From the NCBI RefSeq assembly GCF_027625995.1, contig NZ_CP115396.1, forward strand, positions 744,001 through 808,000: DNA of 64,000 nt. Reading direction: 5' to 3'. The first letter of the stretch is position 1. Every line of letters begins with the position of its first letter. The DNA comes from Hymenobacter yonginensis (GTDB lineage: Bacteria; Bacteroidota; Bacteroidia; Cytophagales; Hymenobacteraceae). Below the pieces are notes generated by a model. That model was not told where the DNA came from and did not search any database. It saw only the letters and a list, made by a program, of their open reading frames with translations. The position numbers were made by a program, and so were the translations under genes. Of the stretch, positions 8,333 to 16,910 are shown one piece after another.

Positions 8333-9613
8333 ATGATTATCCAGCCCCGAGCGCTGTTGCGCGAATATAGTTTGCTGCTGCTGTTCAGTTTCCGCTGGGT
8401 GCTGCTGAGCGCCATCGTGGGGGGACTGGCCGGTACGGCGTCGGCAGGCTTTCTGGTGGCGCTCGACTTCGTGACCAACTGGCGCGAACTGCATCCGTGG
8501 GTTATTGCGCTGCTGCCGGTCGGCGGCCTGCTGGTGGGGCTGCTCTACCACTACTGGGGTAAAAGCGTGGAAGGCGGCAACAACCTGCTGCTCGATGAAA
8601 TCAACCAGCCCGCCCAGCTCGTGCCGCTGCGCATGGTGCCGCTGGTGCTGGTGGGCACGCTGCTCACGCACCTGTTTGGCGGCTCGGCGGGCCGCGAGGG
8701 TACGGCCGTGCAAATGGGCGGCGCCCTCGCCGACCAGCTCAGCTGCTGGCCGCGCCTGATCCGGCGGCGGGAGCGGCGGTTTCTGCTGCTGGCCGGGCTG
8801 AGCGCCGGCTTCGCCTCGGTGTTCGGGACGCCGCTGGCCGGGGCGGTATTTGGGCTGGAAGTGGTGGTGCTGGGCCGCCTGCGTTACGATGCGCTGCTGC
8901 CCGCCTTCCTGGCCGCCGCCGCCGCCGACTACGTGACGCGGGCCTGGGGCGTGGGGCACACGGCGTATCCGCTGCTGGCAGTGCCTGCCTTGGCGCCGTT
9001 GCCGCTGCTGAGTGCGGCCGCCGCCGGGGTGGCGTTCGGGCTGGCCGGGCGTTTGTTTGCGGGCGCTACGCACGTCGTATCGGACTTCTACAAGCGCACG
9101 ATTGCTTGGCCGCCGCTGCGGCCGGTGGTGGGCGGGGCCGTGGTGGCGCTGCTGCTGTGGGCGGCGGGCACCACGCGCTACAGCGGGCTGGGCGTGCCCA
9201 CCATCGTGCAGGCGTTTCAGGAGCCGCTCCCGGTCTACGTTTTCGCCCTGAAAATCCTGTTTACCGCCCTCACGCTGGGGGCTGCGTTCAAAGGGGGCGA
9301 AGTGACGCCGCTGTTTTTCGTGGGTGCCACGCTGGGCAACGCCCTGGCGCTGGTGCTGCCGCTGCCCATGCCGCTGCTGGCTGGCCTGGGTTTCGCGGCG
9401 GTGTTTGCCGGAGCCGCTAATACGCCCCTGGCCTGCACGCTGCTGGCCATGGAGCTGTTCGGGCACGAGTGCGGCCTCTATGCCGGGCTGGCCTGCGTGG
9501 TGAGCTACCTGTTCTCGGGGCACCGCGGCATCTACGGCGCGCAGGTGGTCGGCCAGGCCAAGCACGGCCTCTGGCAGCGCCAGCAAGGCCGTCGCCTGCG
9601 GGATTTGCTGTAA
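8333..9613 (+). CDS. ClC-family chloride channel/transporter
   Basis: A 426-residue polytopic membrane protein with the ClC selectivity motifs: GSAGREGTAVQMG near residue 118 (the Glu of GREG is the gating glutamate position), a GxxSVFGTPLAG segment, and KGGEVTPLFFVGATLGN near 320. Length fits the core ClC fold without CBS domains. The much longer open frame upstream (from 7424) runs antisense through the peroxidase gene, so the ATG at 8333, starting MIIQPRALL, was chosen. It is divergent from the peroxidase gene. Whether it is a channel or a Cl-/H+ antiporter cannot be told. Confidence 0.92.
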   Translation: MIIQPRALLREYSLLLLFSFRWVLLSAIVGGLAGTASAGFLVALDFVTNWRELHPWVIALLPVGGLLVGLLYHYWGKSVEGGNNLLLDEINQPAQLVPLRMVPLVLVGTLLTHLFGGSAGREGTAVQMGGALADQLSCWPRLIRRRERRFLLLAGLSAGFASVFGTPLAGAVFGLEVVVLGRLRYDALLPAFLAAAAADYVTRAWGVGHTAYPLLAVPALAPLPLLSAAAAGVAFGLAGRLFAGATHVVSDFYKRTIAWPPLRPVVGGAVVALLLWAAGTTRYSGLGVPTIVQAFQEPLPVYVFALKILFTALTLGAAFKGGEVTPLFFVGATLGNALALVLPLPMPLLAGLGFAAVFAGAANTPLACTLLAMELFGHECGLYAGLACVVSYLFSGHRGIYGAQVVGQAKHGLWQRQQGRRLRDLL

Positions 9614-9845
9614 TTGGTGATGAAGTGATGGGGGGATGAGGTGAAACGTCATGCAGAGGCGTGGACGGAACAGCTTGCGTGGGCCTCACCCCCCGGCCCC
9701 CTCTCCCGTGGAGAGGGGGAGCCGGACGATTTTTCTCAGGCGACAGTGTTTTTTGGGATTAGCACGCTAGCGAGATTCCTCGCAAGCTCTGCATGACGTT
9801 CTTTCTTTACCTGTCACCTCATCACCTCATCACCTCATCACCAAT
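9613..9845. repeat. Composite convergent-gene repeat with octamer array
   Basis: An imperfect inverted repeat fills the gap between the ClC gene and the barrel gene. Outer arms are attggtgatga... (from 9613, the last base of the ClC stop) and ...tcatcaccaat (to 9845). Inside these, cgtcatgcagag (9648-9659 region) pairs with ctctgcatgacg (9787-9798). The core holds a 10-bp hairpin of ccccctctcc / ggagaggggg (9697-9719), a plausible terminator. The right arm contains about three tandem atcacctc octamers (9813-9839). Confidence 0.75.
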
Positions 9846-9858
9846 CCACCAAAACTCA

Positions 9859-10848
9859 TCACTTCAACAGATACTTGGTTTGCTTGAGGCTGTAGCCGAC
9901 GGCCAGCACCAGGCGGCCGGCGCTGGTGGGGTGGTCGGTGGGGGCGGTGTAGACGGGGAGCTGCACGCTGGCATTCAGCGACAGGTTTTTGTAGTACACA
10001 TCCAGGCCGGGGCCCAGCAGGGCGTTGTGCATGGCGTGCTCGCCGGTGAGGCGGCCCTCGAACATTTCGCCCTTGGTTTTCTCGTAGAACAGCTGCGCCG
10101 ACGGGTATAGCTGCCAGTTTTCGCCGAGCGGTACCCGGTAGAAGAGGTTGGCGAAAGCAGCTACACCGGGGGCCAGGCTTTCCTGAAACCGGTTGCTGAC
10201 TCCGCGGCGGTAGCTGGAGTTAAGGCTGAGGCCGAAGCTGCGGTAGCTGCCGATATAGTTGGCGTACACGAATCCGTCGGTGGTGCCGGTGCCGGGTTGC
10301 GTGAGGGTGGGGTAGCGCCGGCCGGCGGGGCTGCTACGGCGGAAGCTGCCGGTGGGCAGTTTCAGGCCGCCACCCACAATCAGGCGGCTCTGCACGCCGG
10401 CCGTTTCGATGTTGCGCAGCAGGTGGTAGCCCGCGAAAACCGTCACGTCGCCGAGGCCGCTGAGGTTAAGCTGCCGGCCGTTGATCTGCGACGTGTTCAT
10501 CACGTAGGGCACGAAGGCGTTCAGCTCCAAGCGCTTGGCCAGGAAGTACTTGCCGCGCATCTCCACCACCCGAAAGGCCTCAAAATCTGTGGGGTCGCCT
10601 TTATGGGAGTGAGTGTAGTCGTTGTCGGCGCCGTTGAGGGGGCGGGCCAGCAAGGGGCGGGCGCCGTTTGGGAAGAACTGCGGGTCTTGGCCCAGGGCTT
10701 GGTAGCCGTTGAAGATGCGGTAGCGGTGCATCAGCGAGAAGCTGCTCTGGTTGTCGTAGGGCGTGATGCCCATAAAGCAGCCGCAGATGTCGCAGGCCAG
10801 CATGGTCCGAGCCGGCAGGAGCACCAGCAGCAGTAGTATCTTTTTCAT
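9859..10848 (-). CDS. Predicted outer-membrane beta-barrel protein with CDICGC motif
   Basis: A 329-residue exported protein. The ATG at 10848 gives a short signal peptide, after which the mature protein begins at or next to CDICGC (about residues 18-23). The rest has alternating polar/hydrophobic strands, many aromatic residues and a GDVTVFAGYHLL-type strand pattern, ending in an aromatic/Leu strand typical of barrels. The three cysteines suggest metal binding. It is the last gene of the MbnP/MbnH-like cluster, so a role in copper or other metal handling at the outer membrane is inferred, not shown. The cysteine at position 18 could also be a weak lipobox. Confidence 0.7.
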   Translation of the reverse strand: MKKILLLLVLLPARTMLACDICGCFMGITPYDNQSSFSLMHRYRIFNGYQALGQDPQFFPNGARPLLARPLNGADNDYTHSHKGDPTDFEAFRVVEMRGKYFLAKRLELNAFVPYVMNTSQINGRQLNLSGLGDVTVFAGYHLLRNIETAGVQSRLIVGGGLKLPTGSFRRSSPAGRRYPTLTQPGTGTTDGFVYANYIGSYRSFGLSLNSSYRRGVSNRFQESLAPGVAAFANLFYRVPLGENWQLYPSAQLFYEKTKGEMFEGRLTGEHAMHNALLGPGLDVYYKNLSLNASVQLPVYTAPTDHPTSAGRLVLAVGYSLKQTKYLLK

Positions 10849-10928
10849 TGGAAATTTCAGAAGGAAAGGAGCCGACCCGCGCCTGATCCGGCCGATGTAT
10901 GGCCGTCGTGTCGGGTGGCAACATAGGA

Positions 10929-10959
10929 GCATCAGGCCGCATAGAAATCGGCCTGATGC
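10929..10959. other. Hairpin between MbnH-like and barrel genes
   Basis: A perfect 11-bp stem (10929-10939 with 10949-10959) with a 9-nt loop lies in the 139-bp gap between two codirectional minus-strand genes. It lacks a T-tract on the minus strand. It may tune expression of the barrel gene relative to the upstream genes or stabilise mRNA ends. Confidence 0.6.
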
Positions 10960-10987
10960 CTGCCTGTCAGGAGCTGGCAGCCGGGGG

Positions 10988-12040
10988 CTACTGCTCGGAA
11001 AGCTGCGGATTACGCAGAAACTCTTCGTCGGAAAGGGTGGCCAGAAACGCCAGCAGCTGGGTGCGCTCCGCAGAGGTGAGCGGAATTCCCGGCGCCTGGC
11101 CCGGCCGTCGCAGCTGCGCGTCCAGCGTGGCCGATTCCGTCATGCCGTGGTCGTAGTGGTCGAGCACCTCGCTGAGCGTGGCAAAGCGGCCATCGTGCAT
11201 GTAGGGCGCGGTGTGCAGCACGTTGCGCAGGCTCGGCACCTTGAACCGGCCCACATCAATGCTGCGCCCGGTGATGTGCGCCCGCCCCGAATCGGCGGTA
11301 AAGCGGCTGTCGAGCCCGTTGTTGCGAAACGACTCGTCGGTGAACAGCTCGCCGGCGTGGCAGCTGCCGCACTTCTGGCGCAGTACGGCCAGGCCGCCTA
11401 GTTCCTGCTCACTGAGGGTACCACCAGCTTCCTGCCGCACGTGGCGGTCGTAGCGGGAGTTAGCCGAAGTGAGAGCCGCCGTGAATTGCGCCAGCGCCCG
11501 CAGAAACTGGTAGGAATCAATGGCGCCGCTGCCGCCAAACACCTGCGCAAACCGGCGCCGGTAGCTGGCATCGGCGTTCAGCTTGCGCAGCACATTTTCC
11601 AGCGTTTCGTCCATCTCCACGGGGTTGGTGATGGGGGCCAGCGGCAGGGTTTCAATGTTGCTCGGGCCGCCGTCCCAGAAGAAATTGGGCTTCCAGCGCA
11701 GATTCTGCAGAGCCGGCGCGTTGCGCGTACCCAGCCGATTGTCTACGCCGTGGCTGAGTGTGTGCCCGGCGTGGGCAAACGCCACGAACTGCTGGTGGCA
11801 GCTGCCGCACGACACGTCGCCCGTGCGCGACAGGCGCGGGTCGTAGAACAGGCTACGGCCCAGCTCAAAAGCGGCGCGGGTGGGCGGGTTTTTCTCCGGC
11901 CCATACACCGGCACGGGGAAGTTGCCCGGCACCTGGGTGCCGGGCACTTCGCCTATGGGGGCCACATCGGCATCGGGCTGGCAGCCACTGGCTGACAGCA
12001 TCACCAGTAGGCCGTAGCAGATCTGTAGCGGCTTCTTCAT
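10988..12040 (-). CDS. MbnH-like di-haem enzyme (MauG family)
   Basis: A 350-residue exported protein with two CxxCH sites (CGSCH at about residues 76 and 222) and the MHDGRFATL segment of the bacterial di-haem peroxidase/MauG superfamily. The ATG at 12040 is preferred to GTG at 12052 and starts a signal sequence with a lipobox-like SASGC. It lies 21 bp downstream of an MbnP-like gene. In methanotrophs the paired MauG-family enzyme MbnH oxidises a tryptophan of MbnP to kynurenine; that pairing is established knowledge, its transfer to this gene is inference. Confidence 0.8.
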   Translation of the reverse strand: MKKPLQICYGLLVMLSASGCQPDADVAPIGEVPGTQVPGNFPVPVYGPEKNPPTRAAFELGRSLFYDPRLSRTGDVSCGSCHQQFVAFAHAGHTLSHGVDNRLGTRNAPALQNLRWKPNFFWDGGPSNIETLPLAPITNPVEMDETLENVLRKLNADASYRRRFAQVFGGSGAIDSYQFLRALAQFTAALTSANSRYDRHVRQEAGGTLSEQELGGLAVLRQKCGSCHAGELFTDESFRNNGLDSRFTADSGRAHITGRSIDVGRFKVPSLRNVLHTAPYMHDGRFATLSEVLDHYDHGMTESATLDAQLRRPGQAPGIPLTSAERTQLLAFLATLSDEEFLRNPQLSEQ

Positions 12041-12061
12041 GGAAGCAAGCACCGGGACCGG

Positions 12062-12826
12062 CTAGTTGCCGTGGATATGGTCGACGGTGAACATGCCCGC
12101 CGCCTGGTTATTGGCGACCAGCACCGAGCCGGGGCCTCCCATGCTGTTGCTGAGCGTGGCAAACCGGATGGTGTTGGGGCCCGAGAACATCTTCAGCACG
12201 TTGGCCTTGAGGTGTACCTCCGGCGTGCGCCCGTCGCGGATCTGGATGGTGGCCCCGTTCAACGTAGGCGAAACCGTCCGGATGGTGTTGTTAGGGCTTT
12301 TGAAGCCGCCAATGTGAAACACGATGGCACCGTTGCTGGCCTGCGGCGAGCGGCCTTCCAGCTTGGTGTAGATGTAGCCCGAGTTCCAGCTCCAGAACAT
12401 GTCGCCGGGAGCCAGCGCGCCAGTCTGCACGCCGGATACGTTGCGGGCGCTGTCTACCCCAATCGTGAACGTGAGGCCGGTATAGTCGCCGGTGGGGATG
12501 TTGGGGATAGAGAAGGTTTTGGACGCCGGCAGCGCCTCATCAATGAGGTAGTAGCTCTCAGGCTGCACGAATTCCGTGCCGTCGGCCTTCTTGAGCTTGA
12601 TGTTGGAAATGTAGTAGCGGAAGGTGCTGACCGTGAACTGGTCACCGGCGGGCGTCTGGTAGGGCGTGGCGCTGTTGAGCTGCAGGGCCGACGTGCCCAC
12701 TACGTTTTCAAACTCCAGGCTCATCTTGCCCAGACTCGGCACGTCGTCGTCCTTGTCACAGGAGGAAAGCGAGGTAGTGGCGGCAAAAAGGGACAGGCAC
12801 AGCGTGGTGTATTTCAGAAATTTCAT
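12062..12826 (-). CDS. MbnP-like copper-associated periplasmic protein
   Basis: A 254-residue lipoprotein (signal to SLSSC at about residues 19-23, followed by an acidic DKDDD). The body matches the MbnP family: an SxxRYYISNIKL strand, a VDSARNVSG segment and the diagnostic tryptophan-rich GDMFWSWNSGYIY at about 141-153, then a KLEG motif, and a histidine-containing end DHIHGN. MbnP proteins bind copper in the periplasm after a tryptophan is modified by a di-haem partner. The MbnH-like gene follows directly, which strongly supports the call. The tryptophan at about 144 or 146 is the candidate site. Confidence 0.82.
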   Translation of the reverse strand: MKFLKYTTLCLSLFAATTSLSSCDKDDDVPSLGKMSLEFENVVGTSALQLNSATPYQTPAGDQFTVSTFRYYISNIKLKKADGTEFVQPESYYLIDEALPASKTFSIPNIPTGDYTGLTFTIGVDSARNVSGVQTGALAPGDMFWSWNSGYIYTKLEGRSPQASNGAIVFHIGGFKSPNNTIRTVSPTLNGATIQIRDGRTPEVHLKANVLKMFSGPNTIRFATLSNSMGGPGSVLVANNQAAGMFTVDHIHGN

Positions 12827-12939
12827 CTTTCAGGGCGTAAATCAGGGATAAGCAAACGACGTAGCCGCTACTCAGCCAGCGGCTGGTAGTGTGCTACAAA
12901 CGAACGAAGCCCAGAAACAAGGCTTCGCTAAGTCGAAAA

Positions 12940-13320
12940 TCAGGCCCTGAAAGCCGGAGGATGAAACACGCCGTGAACCGGCGAAAACGCATACTGCGCC
13001 GCGGCCGACGGGGCGTACTGCCGCGCCGAAAGGGGCACCCGCACGGGTGTGGACACCCGCAACTGGAAAGGCACCACCACCTCGTACTTCACTTTGGCAA
13101 AGCCGGCGCCGGGCGCTTTGCTTTCCGTATCGGAAGCTTTGCGCAGCTGCTTGGCCAGATGGCATTTGCCGTTACACTTCAGCTGAGGCTTGTCCTTGTT
13201 GACGCAGAACAACTCCGTGATGCGCGCCTTATGCACCTGATAGTCCACGACGATGACCTCCCGACTGAATGTCTGGAGGAGCATCAAAGCAGCCAGGAAA
13301 AAAGCCAGGAAGCGCGTCAT
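12940..13320 (-). CDS. Small exported protein with CNGKCHL motif
   Basis: A 126-residue protein starting at ATG 13320 (MTRFLAFFLAALMLL...), which gives a clear signal peptide or membrane anchor. A CxxxxxxxxCNGKCHLAKQL region at about residues 38-56 has three cysteines and a histidine spaced like a metal-binding site. Similar short proteins are widespread in Bacteroidota but I know no assigned function. It precedes the MbnP-like gene by 113 bp on the same strand, so it may lead the metal cluster. The C-terminal half is Ala/Pro/Val-rich. Confidence 0.72.
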   Translation of the reverse strand: MTRFLAFFLAALMLLQTFSREVIVVDYQVHKARITELFCVNKDKPQLKCNGKCHLAKQLRKASDTESKAPGAGFAKVKYEVVVPFQLRVSTPVRVPLSARQYAPSAAAQYAFSPVHGVFHPPAFRA

Positions 13321-13347
13321 AGCAAGGGAAAAACCCGCAGTACGGAG

Positions 13348-13355
13348 CAAATGTA
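13348..13355 (-). promoter_or_regulatory. Candidate -7 box for the metal cluster (TACATTTG)
   Basis: On the minus strand the sequence reads TACATTTG, an exact match to TAnnTTTG, 27 nt before the ATG of the CNGKCHL protein gene. A convincing -33 TTG is not visible, so this is only a candidate. Confidence 0.45.
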
Positions 13356-13397
13356 CGCGCCGTAGTCTTAATTACCGCCCGCTACGCTCCGCGTATC

Positions 13398-13925
13398 CTA
13401 GCTGGCGACCAGCTGGGCCACTTGCTCCCGCAACAGTTGCGTGTAGAACTCATTGGTGAGCTGACCTTCGTCGGTGAGGTGCTGGTCGATGAAGGGCAGG
13501 CGCACACGGGCCGGCACCACGGTAGTGTTGAGGTACATGAGCACGTCGGTGAGGTGGCTCAGAGCCAGCAGACCGCCTTGCGCCCCGGTGCCCAGGCCCA
13601 CCAGCGCGGCCTTCTTGCCCCGGATACCGCCTTTGTAGGGCAGGCCGTCAATAAACGTCTTGAGCACGCCTGGAAACGAGCAGTTGTACTCCGGCACCAC
13701 AAACACCAGCTTATCCGCGGCCTCAGCCTGAACGGCGAGGCGATTGAAGGCGTCGTGCCGGCCGGTGTTGTGGTAGAGCGCCGACACGCTGACGTCGGCG
13801 GGCAGCTCTACCAGGTCCAGAATCTGGTGCTCAGCGTGCAGCTCACTCAGCAGACCGGCGTAGAGGTTAGCAATGCGGCGGGCGCGGGAATCGGGGCGGT
13901 TGGTACCGACAATGATGGTAATCAT
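13398..13925 (-). CDS. NAD(P)H-dependent FMN reductase family protein
   Basis: A 175-residue flavodoxin-like protein of the NADPH-dependent FMN reductase/azoreductase type. The phosphate-binding loop GTNRPDSRA lies at about residues 8-16 and the flavin-binding motif PEYNCSFPGVLK at about 82-93. Likely a cytosolic FMN enzyme reducing flavins, quinones or azo compounds; the exact substrate cannot be read. It stands alone on the minus strand, with the strong sdh terminator upstream of it. Confidence 0.85.
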   Translation of the reverse strand: MITIIVGTNRPDSRARRIANLYAGLLSELHAEHQILDLVELPADVSVSALYHNTGRHDAFNRLAVQAEAADKLVFVVPEYNCSFPGVLKTFIDGLPYKGGIRGKKAALVGLGTGAQGGLLALSHLTDVLMYLNTTVVPARVRLPFIDQHLTDEGQLTNEFYTQLLREQVAQLVAS

Positions 13926-14004
13926 CAGAGCTATAAAGAAGGAGAGAAAACAACGGAGCCGCCAAGCCGCAACGGAAAAGGATATCCGCCTGCCGGCTCA
14001 GCAA

Positions 14005-14056
14005 AGCGTCAACAAAAAAGCGAAACGGCCTGCCGTTTCGCTTTTTTGTTGACGCT
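14005..14056 (-). terminator. Intrinsic terminator of the sdhCAB operon
   Basis: A perfect 24-bp stem (14005-14028 with 14033-14056) and 4-nt loop lie 20 bp after the sdhB stop. Runs of A/T inside the stem (cttttttg) give a U-tract on the minus-strand transcript. Confidence 0.9.
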
Positions 14057-14076
14057 GATACTACTAACCGTAAACC

Positions 14077-14862
14077 TTACGCGAGGTTATTGGAAGTTGC
14101 TTTAGCAGCCAGGAATTCGCGGTTCAGGATGGCAATGTTTTCCAGCGAAATGCCCACCGGGCACTCGGCCGCGCACGAGCCGATGTTGGTGCAGGCACCA
14201 AAACCTTCCTTGTCCATCTGCGCCACCATGTTTTCCACGCGGGTTTTGCGCTCTACGTGGCCCTGCGGCAGCAGCGCCAGCTGGCTCACCTTCGCCGAAA
14301 CGAACAGCATGGCCGAGGCATTCTTGCATGAGGCCACGCAGGCGCCGCAGCCAATGCAGGTAGCGGCTTCGAAAGCGCGGTCAGCAATTTCCTTGGGAAT
14401 CGGAATTTCGTTGCCGTCGGGGGCGCCGCCGGTGTTCACGCTCACGTAGCCGCCCGCCTGAATGATCCGGTCGAAGGCCGAGCGGTCCACGCTCAGGTCG
14501 CGGTTTACGGGGAAGGCATTGGCGCGCCAGGGCTCGATGGTGATGGTGTCACCGTCGGAGAACTTGCGCATGTGCAGCTGGCAGGTGGTGGTGCCGGTTT
14601 CGGGGCCGTGGGCGCGGCCGTTGATGAACAGGTTACACGAGCCACAGATGCCTTCGCGGCAGTCGTGGTCGAAGGCTACCGGCTCGTCACCTTTGCGCAG
14701 CAGGTCTTCGTTGAGCACGTCCAGCATCTCCAGGAAAGACATTTCGGGCGAAATGTCTTTTACCTGGTAATCCACAATCGCGCCGGCTGCGGTACGGCTT
14801 TTCTGCCGCCACACTTTCAGCGTGAGGTTCATTGGTTTGGCGTTGGGGTTACTTCCGGCCAT
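14077..14862 (-). CDS. sdhB: Succinate dehydrogenase/fumarate reductase iron-sulfur subunit
   Basis: A 261-residue subunit carrying the three Fe-S clusters of complex II. The [2Fe-2S] motif CREGICGSC is at about residues 69-77, and the C-terminal ferredoxin-like domain has [11 protein letters not shown] and [13 protein letters not shown]. It passes electrons from the flavoprotein to quinone in the membrane. It is the last gene of sdhCAB, the normal Bacteroidota order, and a strong terminator follows. Confidence 0.96.
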   Translation of the reverse strand: MAGSNPNAKPMNLTLKVWRQKSRTAAGAIVDYQVKDISPEMSFLEMLDVLNEDLLRKGDEPVAFDHDCREGICGSCNLFINGRAHGPETGTTTCQLHMRKFSDGDTITIEPWRANAFPVNRDLSVDRSAFDRIIQAGGYVSVNTGGAPDGNEIPIPKEIADRAFEAATCIGCGACVASCKNASAMLFVSAKVSQLALLPQGHVERKTRVENMVAQMDKEGFGACTNIGSCAAECPVGISLENIAILNREFLAAKATSNNLA

Positions 14863-14881
14863 TGTATTTCGAGAGTATTGG

Positions 14882-14958
14882 GTAGTGAGAATGTAGTAGG
14901 GGAGGGGCTAATAGTACTGAGCGGGTTTGGTGCCCACTCAGTACCACATACTCACTAC
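14882..14958. repeat. Nested inverted repeat between sdhA and sdhB
   Basis: Outer arms gtagtgagaatgt (14882-14894) and 14946-14958 pair with one mismatch. Inner arms gtactgagcggg (14914-14925) and 14933-14944 also pair with one mismatch. The right outer arm touches the sdhA stop codon. The hairpin lies inside an operon, so it may set mRNA stability or the sdhA:sdhB ratio rather than end transcription. Confidence 0.75.
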
Positions 14959-16892
14959 TACTTGTAGCTCCGCTGCGTGAGCTTCACGTTTTCGAACGTC
15001 AGTTCTTCCTTGTTCAGGATTTCCGGCTGGTTGTCGCCGACGTACTGCCAGGCGGCTACATAGGCGTAATTGTCGTCGTCGCGCTTGGCTTCGCCTTCTT
15101 CGGTAGCGTACTCCTCGCGGAAGTGGCCGCCGCAGCTTTCGTTGCGGTTCAGGGCGTCGTCCATCATCAGCTCACCCAGCTCCAGGAAGTCGGCTACGCG
15201 GCCGGCTTTCTCCAGGGCCTGGTTGAGCTCGGTTTCGGTGCCGGTCAGCTTCAGGTCGCTCCAGAACTCCTTGCGCAGCTTCTGAATCTCGGCTTTAGCG
15301 TAGGTGAGACCCTCGGCATTGCGAGCCATGCCGCAGTACTCCCACATCAGGTGGCCCAGGTGCTTGTGGAAGTCGTCGGGCGTGCGGGTGCCGTTGATGC
15401 TCATCAGCTTCTGCACACGGGCCCGAACCTCAGCCTCGGCCTGTTTGAAGGCAGGGTGCTCGGTCGTAACGGGTTTGGGCGGCGTGGAAGCCAGGTAATC
15501 ACCAATGGTGTACGGGATTACGAAGTAGCCATCAGCCAAGCCCTGCATCAGCGCCGAGGCCCCAAGGCGGTTGGCGCCGTGGTCAGAGAAGTTACACTCA
15601 CCCGTGGCGTACAGGCCGGGGATGGTGGTTTGCAGGTTGTAGTCCACCCACAGGCCGCCCATGGTGTAGTGTACGGCCGGGTAGATGCGCATCGGCTGCT
15701 TGTAAGGGTCCTCGTCGGTGATTTTCTCGTACATGGCAAACAGGTTGCCGTACTTCTGGCTCACTGCTTCGGCACCGGTCCGCTTGATGATGTCAGCAAA
15801 GTCGAGGTACACGGCTAGACCGGTTGTACCTACGCCACGGCCTTCGTCGCACATCTGCTTGGCGTTGCGCGAGGCTACGTCACGGGGTACGAGGTTACCG
15901 AAAGCGGGGTATTTGCGCTCCAGGAAGTAGTCCCGGTCGTCTTCGGCAATGTCAGAAGCTTTGATTTCGCCTTTGCGCAGGCGCTCAGCCATCTCCACCG
16001 TCTTGGGCACCCACACGCGGCCGTCGTTACGCAGCGACTCCGACATCAGCGTCAGCTTCGATTGGTAGTCGCCGGAAACCGGGATACAGGTCGGGTGAAT
16101 CTGGGTGAAGCAGGGGTTGGCGAAGTAGGCACCGCGCTTGTGGGCGCGCCACGCGGCCGTGGCATTGCAGTACATGGCGTTGGTGCTCAGGTAGAACACG
16201 TTGCCGTAGCCACCCGTAGCCAGCACCACGGCGTGGGCCGAATGCTGCTCGATTTCGCCGGTAATCAGGTTGCGCGTGATGATACCGCGGGCCTGACCAT
16301 CAACTACTACCACATCCAGCATTTCGGAACGGGTGTACATCTTTACCTTGCCATAGGCAATCTGGCGCGAGAGGGCAGAATAAGCACCCAGCAGCAACTG
16401 CTGTCCGGTCTGGCCGCGGGCGTAGAACGTCCGGCTTACCTGGGCACCGCCAAAGGAGCGGTTGGCCAGCAGCCCGCCGTACTCACGGGCGAAGGGCACG
16501 CCCTGGGCTACGCACTGGTCGATGATGTTCACCGACACCTGCGCCAGCCGGTACACGTTGGCTTCGCGGGCACGGTAGTCACCGCCTTTGATGGTATCGT
16601 AGAACAGGCGGAACACGGAGTCGCCGTCGTTCTGGTAGTTTTTGGCAGCGTTGATACCACCCTGCGCAGCAATGGAGTGCGCGCGGCGGGGCGAGTCGTG
16701 GTAGGTGAAGGCCTTCACGTTGTAGCCCAGCTCAGCCAGCGAAGCCGCGGCAGCGCCACCAGCCAGGCCGGTGCCCACTACGATTACGTCGTACTTGCGC
16801 TTGTTGGCGGGGTTGACGAGCTTGACGTTGAACTTATGCTTTTCCCACTTCTCGGCTAAGGGACCTTCGGGAATTTTGGACTCCGGAAACAT
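14958..16892 (-). CDS. sdhA: Succinate dehydrogenase/fumarate reductase flavoprotein subunit
   Basis: A 644-residue FAD protein, the catalytic subunit of complex II, oxidising succinate to fumarate. The dinucleotide-binding [10 protein letters not shown] is near residue 37, and [10 protein letters not shown], which includes the FAD-linking histidine position, is near residue 71. The active-site segment QIHPTCIP and the capping and C-terminal Arg-rich regions are present. Length suits the Bacteroidota (about 640-residue) form. It lies 18 bp after sdhC. Confidence 0.97.
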   Translation of the reverse strand: MFPESKIPEGPLAEKWEKHKFNVKLVNPANKRKYDVIVVGTGLAGGAAAASLAELGYNVKAFTYHDSPRRAHSIAAQGGINAAKNYQNDGDSVFRLFYDTIKGGDYRAREANVYRLAQVSVNIIDQCVAQGVPFAREYGGLLANRSFGGAQVSRTFYARGQTGQQLLLGAYSALSRQIAYGKVKMYTRSEMLDVVVVDGQARGIITRNLITGEIEQHSAHAVVLATGGYGNVFYLSTNAMYCNATAAWRAHKRGAYFANPCFTQIHPTCIPVSGDYQSKLTLMSESLRNDGRVWVPKTVEMAERLRKGEIKASDIAEDDRDYFLERKYPAFGNLVPRDVASRNAKQMCDEGRGVGTTGLAVYLDFADIIKRTGAEAVSQKYGNLFAMYEKITDEDPYKQPMRIYPAVHYTMGGLWVDYNLQTTIPGLYATGECNFSDHGANRLGASALMQGLADGYFVIPYTIGDYLASTPPKPVTTEHPAFKQAEAEVRARVQKLMSINGTRTPDDFHKHLGHLMWEYCGMARNAEGLTYAKAEIQKLRKEFWSDLKLTGTETELNQALEKAGRVADFLELGELMMDDALNRNESCGGHFREEYATEEGEAKRDDDNYAYVAAWQYVGDNQPEILNKEELTFENVKLTQRSYK

Positions 16893-16910
16893 AGGCGTGC
16901 TGGGGTGGAG

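Noticed and set aside
9813-9839. Possible CRISPR-like array
   Set aside because: Only about three 8-bp units without spacers; it is a simple repeat.
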